From Lewinellaceae bacterium (lineage in GTDB: Bacteria; Bacteroidota; Bacteroidia; Chitinophagales; Saprospiraceae), in assembly GCA_020636435.1 (NCBI GenBank), contig JACJXX010000001.1:1488001-1552000 (forward strand): a stretch of DNA of 64,000 bases, given 5' to 3'. The position numbers and the translations under genes are program-made. Shown here in pieces: positions 8,157-16,388 of the stretch (the stretch's first letter is position 1; the number at the start of each line of letters is the position of its first letter). The notes beneath the pieces are model-generated. The model saw only the letters and a list, made by a program, of their open reading frames with translations, was not told where the DNA came from and made no database searches.

Positions 8157-8164
8157 TATATTTG
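8157..8164 (+). promoter_or_regulatory. Bacteroidota -7 box (TATATTTG)
   Basis: Exact match to the TAnnTTTG consensus, 30 bases upstream of the DUF433 start. I find no TTG at the expected upstream distance, so the -33 element is weak or absent. Confidence 0.35.
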
Positions 8165-8194
8165 TATAGCTAAACCAGGGGTGAAAAAATTTCA

Positions 8195-8527
8195 ATGACC
8201 AAACTGGAAAAAACAAGTGCGCTGATCGCTGAAATGACCACAGAGGAAAAAGCACAGCTCCTGGCGGAACTGCTGCAATACTTCTATTTTCCGGCAACCG
8301 GGATTACGCACACACCTGGTGTCAGTGGTGGACGGGCATGCATCCGCGATACCAGAATTCCAGTATGGACCATCGTGGAAGCTAAACAAATGGGGGCTAC
8401 AGATATCGAATTGCTGCAATCCTTTCAGGGACTGACAGCAGAAGACATCACCAATGCAATGCGCTATTACCAAGAGCATAAGGAGGAGGTCGAGGCAGAT
8501 ATTACGGATCAAAACAATGACGAATAA
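8195..8527 (+). CDS. DUF433 protein, putative antitoxin (long form)
   Basis: 110 residues. The C-terminal two thirds carry the DUF433 signature (SGGRACIRDTRIPVWTIVEA, then the LLQSFQGLTAEDITNAMRYY helix pair). The N-terminal 40 residues form a helical extension (EKTSALIAEMTTEEKAQLLAELL) absent from the shorter homologue at 5319, which may be an oligomerisation or regulatory arm. It is separated by 6 bases from the partner DUF5615 gene. Likely DNA-binding and toxin-neutralising, by family and arrangement only. Confidence 0.8.
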   Translation: MTKLEKTSALIAEMTTEEKAQLLAELLQYFYFPATGITHTPGVSGGRACIRDTRIPVWTIVEAKQMGATDIELLQSFQGLTAEDITNAMRYYQEHKEEVEADITDQNNDE

Positions 8528-8533
8528 GGCTTC

Positions 8534-8869
8534 ATGCATCTCCTGCTGGCAGATGAAAATTTCAGCATTGAAGTGAGTAGATTACTTGGTAAATTTGGGT
8601 ATGATGTGGTTACGTTACAAGACCTAAACCTCGCCGGTATCAAGTATCCAGATGAAAAGGTACTCGAAAAAGCAAAAGAATCAGGCCGGTGTGTTTTAAC
8701 CTTCAATCGAAAAGACTTCATCAGACTGCATAAGAAAGGAATCCCCCATACCGGAATTGTCGTCTGTACTTATAACCGGGACCAAGAACAACTGGCAAAA
8801 AAAATCCATTCAGCCATAAGCGATTACGACAGCCTGCACGATCAATTGGTCCGTATTTATCGGGATTAG
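8534..8869 (+). CDS. DUF5615 PIN-like protein, putative toxin
   Basis: 111 residues. HLLLADENFSIEV places the first active-site aspartate (Asp7) followed by Glu8; VLTFNRKDFIRLH supplies the second acidic site; GIVVCTYNRD forms the last strand. These are the hallmarks of the PIN-like DUF5615 family. It forms a pair with the DUF433 gene just upstream and is only distantly similar to the other pair's toxin at 5543, so the two modules look independently acquired rather than freshly duplicated. The next gene is the export lipoprotein. Confidence 0.8.
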   Translation: MHLLLADENFSIEVSRLLGKFGYDVVTLQDLNLAGIKYPDEKVLEKAKESGRCVLTFNRKDFIRLHKKGIPHTGIVVCTYNRDQEQLAKKIHSAISDYDSLHDQLVRIYRD

Positions 8870-8930
8870 ACCCGAAACGCCATATCACTATATCCCTATC
8901 CCCTACATCCCAACCTTCGCCCCTAAAAAA

Positions 8931-9728
8931 ATGCCCAAACACCTCCTATATACAATAGCGCTGGCCGTTTCCCTGAGCTCCTGCGTCTCCCACCAGGAAC
9001 TCGTCAACTTCAACCAGGCGCAACTGCCCTACGGCAGCCCCGAGAACATCCTCAACGCCATGGAGCTGAAGATACAGCCGGAAGACCTGCTGCGCATCAC
9101 CGTGCACAGCTTCGACCCGCTGGCGGCGGCGCCGTTCAACATCGAACCGGAAGGGCAGAACAACATGCAGATGGCCGTTCAGGGCGGCCAGGGCGGCTCC
9201 AACAGCCTGGAACTGTTCATGGGTTATTTTGTCGACCAGGAGGGCGCCATCGACTTCCCGGTGCTGGGCCGCATCGAGGTGGCGGGGCTGACCCTGGAAC
9301 AGGCCAAGTTCAAAATATACGGCCTGCTGCAGCCCTACCTCAGGGACGCCGTGGTCAACATGCGCTTCCTCAATTTCAAAATAACGGTGCTGGGCGAGGT
9401 GAACGCCCCCGGCACGGTGCGCCTGACCAACAAACGGGTCACCCTGCTGGAGGCCATCGGCATGGCGGGCGACTTGTCGGACTACGCCAACCGCACCAAC
9501 GTGCTGGTCATCCGCGAGCAAGCGGGCAGCCGCCAGTACGCCCGCCTCGACCTGCAATCGGCGGACATCTTTTCTTCGCCGTACTTCTACCTGCAGCAGA
9601 ACGACGTGGTGTACGTAGAACCGATCAAAGCCAGAGTGGCGACGGTGGCGGACCCCGCGCAGCGGATCATTGGGTACGCGTCGGCGGGGTTGTCGATTGT
9701 GACGTTGATTATTGCGTTGAGGAGGTAG
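8931..9728 (+). CDS. polysaccharide export lipoprotein, Wza/BexD-like (Poly_export + SLBB)
   Basis: Outer-membrane channel component for polysaccharide export. The N-terminus is a lipoprotein signal with the lipobox LSSC (Cys18). The Poly_export domain follows (IQPEDLLRITVHSFDP, about residues 44-60, then QEGAIDFPVLGRIEVAGLTLEQA), then an SLBB-like region (ITVLGEVNAPGTV, about 150-163). A single hydrophobic helix at the very C-terminus (GYASAGLSIVTLIIALRR) is typical of the short Bacteroidota version. At 265 residues it is shorter than E. coli Wza (379). It pairs with the Wzc-like kinase, separated by about 500 bp of repeats. Confidence 0.9.
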   Translation: MPKHLLYTIALAVSLSSCVSHQELVNFNQAQLPYGSPENILNAMELKIQPEDLLRITVHSFDPLAAAPFNIEPEGQNNMQMAVQGGQGGSNSLELFMGYFVDQEGAIDFPVLGRIEVAGLTLEQAKFKIYGLLQPYLRDAVVNMRFLNFKITVLGEVNAPGTVRLTNKRVTLLEAIGMAGDLSDYANRTNVLVIREQAGSRQYARLDLQSADIFSSPYFYLQQNDVVYVEPIKARVATVADPAQRIIGYASAGLSIVTLIIALRR

Positions 9729-10009
9729 AGGGAGGCGGGGTTGAGCTGGCAGGGCAGGCGCTTGAACTCCCCCAAACCCCCTCTTAGGCTGCTGACGGGC
9801 CCATAGGAAGAGGGAGCTTTGCCTGGCCGGGGCTGCCGGGCAAGGCTCCACGACGAAGCCCTGTGTTGCCCCCCCTCTCTTCCCAATGGCAGCTTGTAGC
9901 ATAAGAGAGGGGGTGCCCGAACGCAGTGAGGGCGGGGGTGAGTTAAAACCTCAAGGCTCCGGCGCTTGAACTCCCCCAAACCCTACCGAAACGAGTTCGG
10001 GGCAGGCTC
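9729..10009. other. gene-free, repeat-rich spacer between wza-like and wzc-like genes
   Basis: No gene seen. CTTGAACTCCCCCAAACCC occurs twice (about 9760 and 9964), and a C-rich/G-rich inverted pairing spans about 9763-9945, with AACTCCCCCAAACCC on one side and GGGGGTGAGTT on the other. This looks like the remains of a further hairpin element. The neighbouring 10010-10210 holds two other repeats listed separately. Confidence 0.5.
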
Positions 10010-10113
10010 CGCCAGCGGGGGACATCTTCCCGAGTTTAGCTGTGCGTTCTCCCCCGCTGGCGGGGGCCGGGGGGTGGAATTTATAGGTAAAAAACCATTA
10101 TGCCCACCCCTCA
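10010..10113 (-). repeat. truncated second copy of the TGAGGGGTGGGCATAATG MITE
   Basis: Read on the minus strand, it starts with the same 18-bp end as the element at 3522 and continues through the CCACCCCCCGG / CCGCCAGCGGGGGA core and the AACTCGGGAA segment. It then diverges where the other copy would enter its second arm. One terminal arm is therefore missing. Confidence 0.6.
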
Positions 10114-10152
10114 ATAAGATTAATATTTCTTTAGGGTGATAAACCTTAATCT

Positions 10153-10210
10153 CCCTGTACGTTCACCCGGTAGCCTAGCGTACCGGGCTTCACTACAGGG
10201 CAAGCAACCT
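10153..10210 (+). repeat. 58-bp nested-hairpin repeat, single copy with compensatory changes
   Basis: Same layout as the tandem copies at 12925-13158: outer arms CCCTGTA and TACAGGG, inner arms here CCCGGTA and TACCGGG around an 8-base loop. In the other copies the inner arms are CCCTGTA and TACAGGG, so both sides of the inner stem changed together. It ends 24 bases before the wzc-like start. Confidence 0.65.
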
Positions 10211-10234
10211 CAACCTTAACCTCACTCCTCCCCT

Positions 10235-12622
10235 TTGAACAACGACATCCTCAATAACGCCAACCATACCGAAAACGCCGACGGCGGGTCCATTGACATC
10301 CAGGAACTGTTCTTCCTCCTGCTGCGCAACTGGTATTGGTTTGCCCTCGGCCTGATCATCGCTTACTCAGCAGCCTGGCTGAAGCTGCGTTACGCCGTGC
10401 CCGTATACAGCGTGCGGAGCACCCTGTTAATCAAAGACCAGGCCACCAGCGGCGGCATCTCGGAAGATGCCATTATGCAGGAGTTGGGGCTAACCAGCGG
10501 CAGGGCCAACATCACCAACGAAATAGAACTGCTCAAATCCCGCAGCCTCATGGAAAAGGTGGTGGATTCGCTGGACCTGCACATTGCCTACATCCTGGAA
10601 GGAAGGATCAAGGACGCGGAAATGTACTCCAGCTCCCCAATCCGCCTCTCTCTGCTGAGCCCCATACAAGACGCCGCAGGCAAGGTCCTCCGCATCCGGC
10701 CACTGGATGAAGGGCGTTTCTCCCTGCTCCGCTCCGAGAGCGATACCATGGTTTGCCGCTACGACATACCATTTACAGTTGACAAAAGCACCTTCCTGAT
10801 CGAAAAGGTCCGGGAGTATCCGCCTGCCAGCATCATGCGCATCGCCATACGCTGGCCCAGCGGGGTAGCCCAACAGTACGCCAACGGGCTGAACATCCAG
10901 GCCCTCAACCGCTCCAACGTATTGAATATCGCACTAAACGACCCCGTGCCCGCCAAGGCTATCGACGTGATCAACACCCTGGTGGAGGTGTACAACCGAA
11001 GCTACCTGGAAGACAAAAACCAGGCCGGCAAAAATACGCTGGACTTCATCGACGAACGCCTGTCCTTCATCACCAAAGAACTCTTTCAGGTAGAGCAGGA
11101 CGTGGAAGGCTTCAAACGCCGAAAAGACATTTCCATCGGCCTGTCCGACCAGGCCAGCCGCATACTGGACCAGCTGGGCGAGCAGGACCAACGGCTGGCA
11201 GCGCTGGAACTGAGCGCCAATCTGCTCGACGAGGTCGAAGCCTTCTTCAGCGCCGACAGCAACCAATACCAACTGTTGCCAGTGGCCTCCGAAATCCTTA
11301 GCCCTCCCCTTGTAGCCTTGATCAGCAAGTACAACGAGGCCGTGCTCAACCAGGAAAAGCTGCTCTCCACCGCCACGCCGGGCAACCCCGCCCTGGCGCG
11401 GGTGCAGGACGAGATCGGCCAACTGAAGGGCAACATCATGCTCAACGTGCGCACCACCAAAAGGGAACTGAAAGAAAAACAACGGCAGATCGAAGCCCGT
11501 CAAGCCCCCATCGCGGCCCGCATTCAGACCATCCCTACCAGCGAACGGGAACTGCTGCAGATCATGCGGCAGCAGCAGATCAAAGAAACCCTCTTCCTCT
11601 TCCTGCTGCAAAAACGGGAAGAAACCGCCCTCTCCCTATCCGCCCAGGTGCCCAACTCGCGGGTCATCGACTCGGCCACCGCCGGCGGGGCCATTTCCCC
11701 CAACCGCCGCCGCATCTTCACGGTAGCTATCCTGCTGGGGCTGCTGATACCGGGCGGCATCGTCTTCCTCCGGGAGCAGCTGGACAATAAAATCTACTCC
11801 GAAAAAGACATCCGCGCCCTGACCCAGGCGCCCTTCATCGGCACCATAGGCTTTTCCAAGAGCAAGGAAAACATCATCATCAAAAAGGGCAGCCGTTCGG
11901 CCATCGCCGAGATGTTCCGCCTGCTGCGCACCAACCTCAAGTTCATCATCGGCGCCGATGAGATGCCCCGCATCCTGATCACCTCCGGCGTCAGCGGAGA
12001 GGGCAAAACCTTCGTGACCGTCAACCTGGGCATGACCTACGCCCTGTCCGGCAAACGCACCCTGCTCATCGGGCTGGACCTGCGCAAGCCCAAGCTGTCC
12101 CGCTACCTGACCGGGAAGCCCAGCAGCGTTGGCATCACCAACTATCTGGTGGGCAGCGCCGGCTACGAGGCCATTGTTCAACCCACCGATACTGAAAACC
12201 TGTACTTAATCGGCAGCGGCCCCATCCCGCCCAACCCGGCGGAATTGCTGATGAACGATAAAATGCCGGAACTCTTCCGCCGCCTGCGGGAAGACTTCGA
12301 CTGCATCCTCATCGACTCCTCCCCCGTCGGCCTGGTGGCGGACAGCCTGCTGCTGGCGCCTTTTGTCAACACTACCCTCCTTGTCACCCGCTTCAGCCGC
12401 ACGCCTAAAGGCTCCCTGAAAGTGATGGATGAAATCTACCGGGACAAAAAACTGCCTCACCCGGTGGTGCTGCTCAACGGGGTGAAAGCATCCAGGGGTT
12501 ACGGCTATGGGTACGGGGGATACGGCGGGTACGGAGGATATGGGACCGGCTATGGGTATGGGTATTATGAGGAGGATAAGAAGCGGAAGGGGTGGCGGAG
12601 GTTTTTTAAGTTTCAAGGATAA
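10235..12622 (+). CDS. Wzc-like polysaccharide co-polymerase / BY-tyrosine kinase
   Basis: Inner-membrane protein controlling chain length and export, 795 residues from a TTG start. Wzz domain with a first membrane helix around residues 32-52, a long periplasmic coiled region (about 270-470), and a second helix around 491-512 preceded by the proline-containing SPNRRR. The cytosolic BY-kinase follows: Walker A GVSGEGKT at about 585-592, Walker A' in LLIGLDLRKPK, Walker B in CILIDSSP. The tail (about 755-785) is almost purely Tyr and Gly, giving a dense cluster of autophosphorylation sites. The PHP phosphatase at 3890 is the likely counter-enzyme, and the lipoprotein at 8931 the outer-membrane partner. 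Confidence 0.93.
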   Translation: MNNDILNNANHTENADGGSIDIQELFFLLLRNWYWFALGLIIAYSAAWLKLRYAVPVYSVRSTLLIKDQATSGGISEDAIMQELGLTSGRANITNEIELLKSRSLMEKVVDSLDLHIAYILEGRIKDAEMYSSSPIRLSLLSPIQDAAGKVLRIRPLDEGRFSLLRSESDTMVCRYDIPFTVDKSTFLIEKVREYPPASIMRIAIRWPSGVAQQYANGLNIQALNRSNVLNIALNDPVPAKAIDVINTLVEVYNRSYLEDKNQAGKNTLDFIDERLSFITKELFQVEQDVEGFKRRKDISIGLSDQASRILDQLGEQDQRLAALELSANLLDEVEAFFSADSNQYQLLPVASEILSPPLVALISKYNEAVLNQEKLLSTATPGNPALARVQDEIGQLKGNIMLNVRTTKRELKEKQRQIEARQAPIAARIQTIPTSERELLQIMRQQQIKETLFLFLLQKREETALSLSAQVPNSRVIDSATAGGAISPNRRRIFTVAILLGLLIPGGIVFLREQLDNKIYSEKDIRALTQAPFIGTIGFSKSKENIIIKKGSRSAIAEMFRLLRTNLKFIIGADEMPRILITSGVSGEGKTFVTVNLGMTYALSGKRTLLIGLDLRKPKLSRYLTGKPSSVGITNYLVGSAGYEAIVQPTDTENLYLIGSGPIPPNPAELLMNDKMPELFRRLREDFDCILIDSSPVGLVADSLLLAPFVNTTLLVTRFSRTPKGSLKVMDEIYRDKKLPHPVVLLNGVKASRGYGYGYGGYGGYGGYGTGYGYGYYEEDKKRKGWRRFFKFQG

Positions 12623-12630
12623 AGTGGGAA

Positions 12631-12860
12631 ATTTATCCGCGAAGGCACGCCAATTTATACGCGAATTTACGCGAAGGCTCCACGAATTAGCGGAAATTAG
12701 CGGAAAAACCTCTCCGCAAATGGGCGCGAATTTGTACGCGAATTAGCGCGAATGCACTGCGAAATTAGCGGAAATTAGCGGTGAAGGTATCCGCGAAGGC
12801 ACGCCAATTTATACGCGAATTTACGCGAAGGCTCCACGAATTAGCGGAAATTAGCGGTCC
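12631..12860. repeat. GCGAA/TTAGCGG repeat array A
   Basis: Between wzc and wbpB. Units combine CCGCGAAGGCACGCCAATTT, CGCGAATTTACGCGAAGG and runs of AAATTAGCGG; the block CGCGAAGGCACGCCAATTTA occurs twice, about 150 bp apart. It belongs to the same family as the arrays at 48-64 kb, and is the only one left of the AT-rich segment. Confidence 0.85.
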
Positions 12861-12924
12861 AGGTTTATCCGCATCTACCGGGACCAGGACTGACCGTAAA
12901 CCGCCTGCACCGCCGGACAAACCT

Positions 12925-13158
12925 CCCTGTACGTTCACCCTGTAGCATAGCGTACAGGGCTGACGCCACAAGGCAAGCAACCTCCCTGTACGTTCACCCT
13001 GTAGCATAGCGTACAGGGCTGACGCTACAGGGCAAGCAACCTCCCTGTACGTTCACCCTGTAGCATAGCGTACAGGGCTTCACTACAGGGCAAGCAACCT
13101 CCCTGTACGTTCACCCTGTAGCATAGCGTACAGGGCTTCACTACAGGGCAAGCAACCT
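12925..13158 (+). repeat. four tandem 58-59-bp nested-hairpin repeats
   Basis: Unit starts at 12925, 12984, 13043 and 13101. Each contains CCCTGTACG, CCCTGTAGC, CGTACAGGG and (in three copies) CTACAGGG, so an inner stem-loop nests inside an outer stem. The array ends about 30 bases before the wbpB start, in front of an AACCTTAACCTCAACCTC run. Related single copies are at 10153 (+) and 15661 (-). Confidence 0.8.
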
Positions 13159-13167
13159 TAACCTTAA

Positions 13168-14181
<1,014 letters not shown>

Positions 14182-14205
14182 GGCTACTGGCCTAAGGCTG
14201 GACAA

Positions 14206-14250
14206 GTTCGGCGTTCGGTTGTTCGGCGTTCGGTTGTTCGGCGTTCGAGG
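14206..14250. repeat. three tandem 15-bp repeats
   Basis: GTTCGGCGTTCGGTT at 14206 and 14221, and a third copy at 14236 diverging in its last three bases. It lies between wbpB and the leader of the next toxin module. Confidence 0.8.
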
Positions 14251-14323
14251 TTCGACGAGGCTTGGCTACCCATTGGCTATCAACGCTGTCCAACGTTAGA
14301 GGCATAGCCGAGGTTAAAGAGGA

Positions 14324-14368
14324 GGAAACTATTTGTTAAAGGCTTGTGTTTCAAATTTTGTATTTTAG
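14324..14368 (+). promoter_or_regulatory. 45-bp conserved leader, copy 1
   Basis: From GGAAACTAT to TTTTGTATTTTAG. Near-identical copies lie at 17445 and 19448, always 28-63 bases upstream of a small antitoxin-like gene. TATTTTAG is one base off the TAnnTTTG box. A shared promoter is the simplest reading. Confidence 0.5.
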
Positions 14369-14401
14369 CTTATGATATTATTTTGAACTAACAGAGCGAC
14401 C

Positions 14402-14623
14402 ATGCCGGGAATCCAGCAACCATTCACAAACGTACAATTGGAATTATTAAAAACCTTCGCTCACAATCTGAATGAGGAAGAACTGCTCCAGTTGCGAAAA
14501 CTTCTGGCAGCGTTCTTTGCTCAAAGGGCAATTGAAGCGGCAAACCGTGCCTGGGATGAAAAGGGTTGGACTGACGAAGACGTAGACAGGTTACTAAAGA
14601 CCAAACTCCGAAAGAGATCGTAG
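14402..14623 (+). CDS. small putative antitoxin partnered with a PIN toxin
   Basis: 73-residue, highly charged, helical protein without a domain I can name. It resembles the protein at 58450-58692: both share QLELLK/QRELLK-FA-N, a central LxxLRKLLAxFFA-like helix, and the ending WDEKGWTDEDVDRLL versus WEEKGWTDEDAIRLV. In both places it directly precedes a PIN-domain gene (1 base before it here, 4 bases overlapping there). That conserved pairing makes it the likely cognate antitoxin. It is downstream of the 45-bp leader. Confidence 0.7.
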   Translation: MPGIQQPFTNVQLELLKTFAHNLNEEELLQLRKLLAAFFAQRAIEAANRAWDEKGWTDEDVDRLLKTKLRKRS

Positions 14624-14624
14624 T

Positions 14625-15029
14625 ATGCTTCGCGCCGTATTGGACACCAACGTCCTACTAGTTTCTATCTCAGACCGTTCCCGCCTTCACTGGATATTCA
14701 AAAAGTTGCTGGATGGAGAATATGAGATTTGCGTAACTACTGATATCCTGGCGGAGTACGCTGAAATCATTGAAAAACACATGGGGGTAGAGGCCAGCGA
14801 ATCAACCATGGGCGTACTTGAGAACCTTCCAAACACCATCTTTACCACCAGTTACTTCCGTTTCCACCTTTTGAAAGACGAAGACGATAACAAATTTGTT
14901 GATTGCGCCATCGCCGCTAACGCCGACTTCATTGTAACCCACGACAAAGATTTTAAGATTTTGGAAAAGATCGAATTCCCCAAAGTTAAGGTAATCGATA
15001 CAGAGGCTTTTTTTTCTGCCGTTGAATGA
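14625..15029 (+). CDS. PIN-domain protein (COG1569 type), putative toxin
   Basis: 134 residues. PIN-fold acidic residues are in place: Asp7 in AVLDTNVLL, Glu near 43 in DILAEYAEIIE, and the LLKDEDDNKFVDCAIAANADFIVTHDKDF segment, which supplies the remaining aspartates. Members of this group are thought to act as Mg-dependent RNases. Clear paralogue of 58689-59102. It forms a two-gene unit with the small protein just upstream, and continues into a second module (antitoxin-like plus MazF-like) 24 bases downstream. Confidence 0.85.
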   Translation: MLRAVLDTNVLLVSISDRSRLHWIFKKLLDGEYEICVTTDILAEYAEIIEKHMGVEASESTMGVLENLPNTIFTTSYFRFHLLKDEDDNKFVDCAIAANADFIVTHDKDFKILEKIEFPKVKVIDTEAFFSAVE

Positions 15030-15053
15030 CAGCTAACGTTTAAAAAAAATGTT

Positions 15054-15296
15054 GTGAAGGCAATAGAAACCACCGGCCAGTTTGATGAACAAGGAAACCT
15101 GCGTATCGAGTTTCCGCTTTCCCTCAGGAACCAGAAAGTCAAACTGATCATTCTGATACCAGAAGTGGAAGATATCGAAGAGGAAGAATGGCCTCCAGCT
15201 ATTCAAAACAATGAAGCTTTTGGTTTTCTTCATGACCCTGAAGAGGATATATACACTTTAAAAGACGGGCGGCCAATTGAAAAAAATGCAGTTTAA
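15054..15296 (+). CDS. putative antitoxin of a MazF/PemK-like pair
   Basis: 80 residues from a GTG start. The N-terminus (KAIETTGQFDEQGNL, FPLSLRNQKVKLIILIPE) suggests a small beta-rich DNA-binding fold like AbrB/MazE-type antitoxins, though I cannot assign a family. The acidic C-terminus (EEDIYTLKDGRP) is the part that would wrap the toxin. It overlaps the downstream MazF-like start by 11 bases. A near-copy lies at 19555-19794 without any toxin. Antitoxin role is inferred from overlap and size. Confidence 0.7.
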   Translation: MKAIETTGQFDEQGNLRIEFPLSLRNQKVKLIILIPEVEDIEEEEWPPAIQNNEAFGFLHDPEEDIYTLKDGRPIEKNAV

Positions 15297-15624
15297 AATT
15301 ATTCTGGTTCCCTTTCCTTTTGATGGCCTTTCAGGAAAAAAGGTCCGGTCTGCGCTTTGCCTGACAGAGGAAATCAGTCACTATAACCACGTTGTGATCG
15401 CCTTTATTACCAGTCAAATTTCGAAGGCATGGGAATCATCTGATATTATCCTCTCTTCCACGGATTCCGATTTTAAGCATACTGGACTTAAAGTTGATTC
15501 GGCAATAAGATTACACCGCCTGGTTACCATCCCCGAAAAGATTATGCTGAGAGAACTGGGTAAACTTCCTTCTAACCAAGAAATAGCCGTAAAAGATAAA
15601 TTACGGCAACTCTTCAAGCTCTAA
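15286..15624 (+). CDS. MazF/PemK-family toxin-like protein
   Basis: 112 residues from the ATG at 15286 (a TTG at 15277 would add three). The MazF/PemK layout is visible: IILVPFPFDGLSGKKVRSALCL (loop then the conserved R-P/A segment, with Ala in place of Pro), VVIAFITSQIS for the central strand, then GLKVDSAIRLHRLVTIPE, equivalent to the LKxxSxxxxxxxxTI motif of the family. Expected activity is sequence-specific RNA cleavage. It overlaps its putative antitoxin, consistent with coupling. Confidence 0.82.
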   Translation: MQFKIILVPFPFDGLSGKKVRSALCLTEEISHYNHVVIAFITSQISKAWESSDIILSSTDSDFKHTGLKVDSAIRLHRLVTIPEKIMLRELGKLPSNQEIAVKDKLRQLFKL

Positions 15625-15660
15625 GTTGAAAAAATTTATTCGGTTGGATGAGGTTGCCTG

Positions 15661-15713
15661 CCCTGTAGTTGTAGCCCTGTACGCTAGTAGGCTACAGAGT
15701 GGAACGTACAGGG
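15661..15713 (-). repeat. diverged nested-hairpin repeat, inverted
   Basis: On the minus strand it reads CCTCCCTGTACGTT, CTCTGTAGCC, GCGTACAGGG and CTACAGGG in the same order as the copies at 10153 and 12925. Together with the MITE at 15818 it fills the gap between the MazF-like gene and XisI; a 68-codon open frame here is made of these repeats and is not a gene. Confidence 0.55.
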
Positions 15714-15817
15714 AGGTTAAGGTTTTTTCGATCCCATTTTTGGATAATTCAAACCTGCCGGTGTTTCGGGGTAGCTCCGTTTGGCTAACCCGGCAGTGTT
15801 TCTTGGAACCTTATAGG

Positions 15818-15962
15818 GTAACTTCTCAATAAATGTCGTTTTGCTGCCAGTCCCGTAGGGACGACAGGTCGTTGCCAGGGCCGTAAGGCCCTGGAAATGG
15901 GGTTTAGCTTTGTTTTAGTCCTGTAAGGACGACAGGTTTTATTCTATATATTGAGAAGTTAC
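15818..15962. mobile_element. GTAACTTCTC MITE, copy 2 (145 bp)
   Basis: Starts GTAACTTCTCAATA and ends TATTGAGAAGTTAC, perfect 14-bp inverted ends. It is flanked by the 8-bp direct repeat CTTATAGG at 15810-15817 and 15963-15970. The interior carries two hairpins (CAGTCCCGTAGGGACG and CCAGGGCCGTAAGGCCCTGG). Nearly identical to copy 3 at 30124, so both look recent. Confidence 0.85.
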
Positions 15963-15978
15963 CTTATAGGCAATATGC

Positions 15979-16015
15979 TTTTCTTGGAAATAGAGTGGAA
16001 TTCTCTTAAATAGAG
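15979..16015 (+). promoter_or_regulatory. 37-bp leader shared with the AlbA_2 gene
   Basis: TTTTCTTGG...GGAATTCTCTTAAA...GAG, 31 of 37 positions identical to 6777-6813. It ends 7 bases before the XisI start. Confidence 0.4.
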
Positions 16016-16022
16016 GATAAAT

Positions 16023-16361
16023 ATGGAAAAAATAAAGCAATACGAAAAAATAGTCCTGGAAATACTTCAGAATGAGGTGATAGAACGCCCCCAATCCGCC
16101 GTAAAAGACCTTGTCATCACCGACAACAAAACGCACCATTATCAGTTAATCAGAACAGGTTGGGAAGACAACCAGCGATTTGCATATACCATCATCTTCC
16201 ATTTTCATATCGAAGCAAACGGCAAGATTTGGCTATTGCAAAACAATACGGATATACCCATTACCGATGAGTTGCTCAAACGGGATGTGCCCGCCTCTGA
16301 TATTGTCCTGGGATTTCATCCGCCTGAGTACCGGCAGTATACGGGCTTTGCGGCAGCATGA
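16023..16361 (+). CDS. XisI family protein (orphan)
   Basis: 112 residues, the usual XisI length. Family blocks: YEKIVLEILQN at the start, THHYQLIRTGWEDNQRFAYTIIFHFHIEANGKIWLLQNNTDIPITDEL in the middle (quoted for position, residues about 38-85) and SDIVLGFHPPEYRQYTGFAAA at the C-terminus. XisI was first described as a factor controlling excision of the cyanobacterial fdxN element and normally follows xisH, a nuclease-like gene. No xisH is present upstream; the 145-bp MITE and repeats occupy that position. It ends 27 bases before wzm. Confidence 0.88.
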   Translation: MEKIKQYEKIVLEILQNEVIERPQSAVKDLVITDNKTHHYQLIRTGWEDNQRFAYTIIFHFHIEANGKIWLLQNNTDIPITDELLKRDVPASDIVLGFHPPEYRQYTGFAAA

Positions 16362-16388
16362 TGAGGTGGAAGCAGGCAGAACAATTGT

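Noticed and set aside
8946..9902. 318-codon minus-strand frame opposite the export lipoprotein
   Set aside because: The + strand has a lipobox and Poly_export motifs; the minus product is compositionally odd.
15626..15832. 68-codon open frame after the MazF-like gene
   Set aside because: Made of the inverted nested-hairpin repeat and unique spacer; no similarity to known proteins seen and it runs into the MITE.
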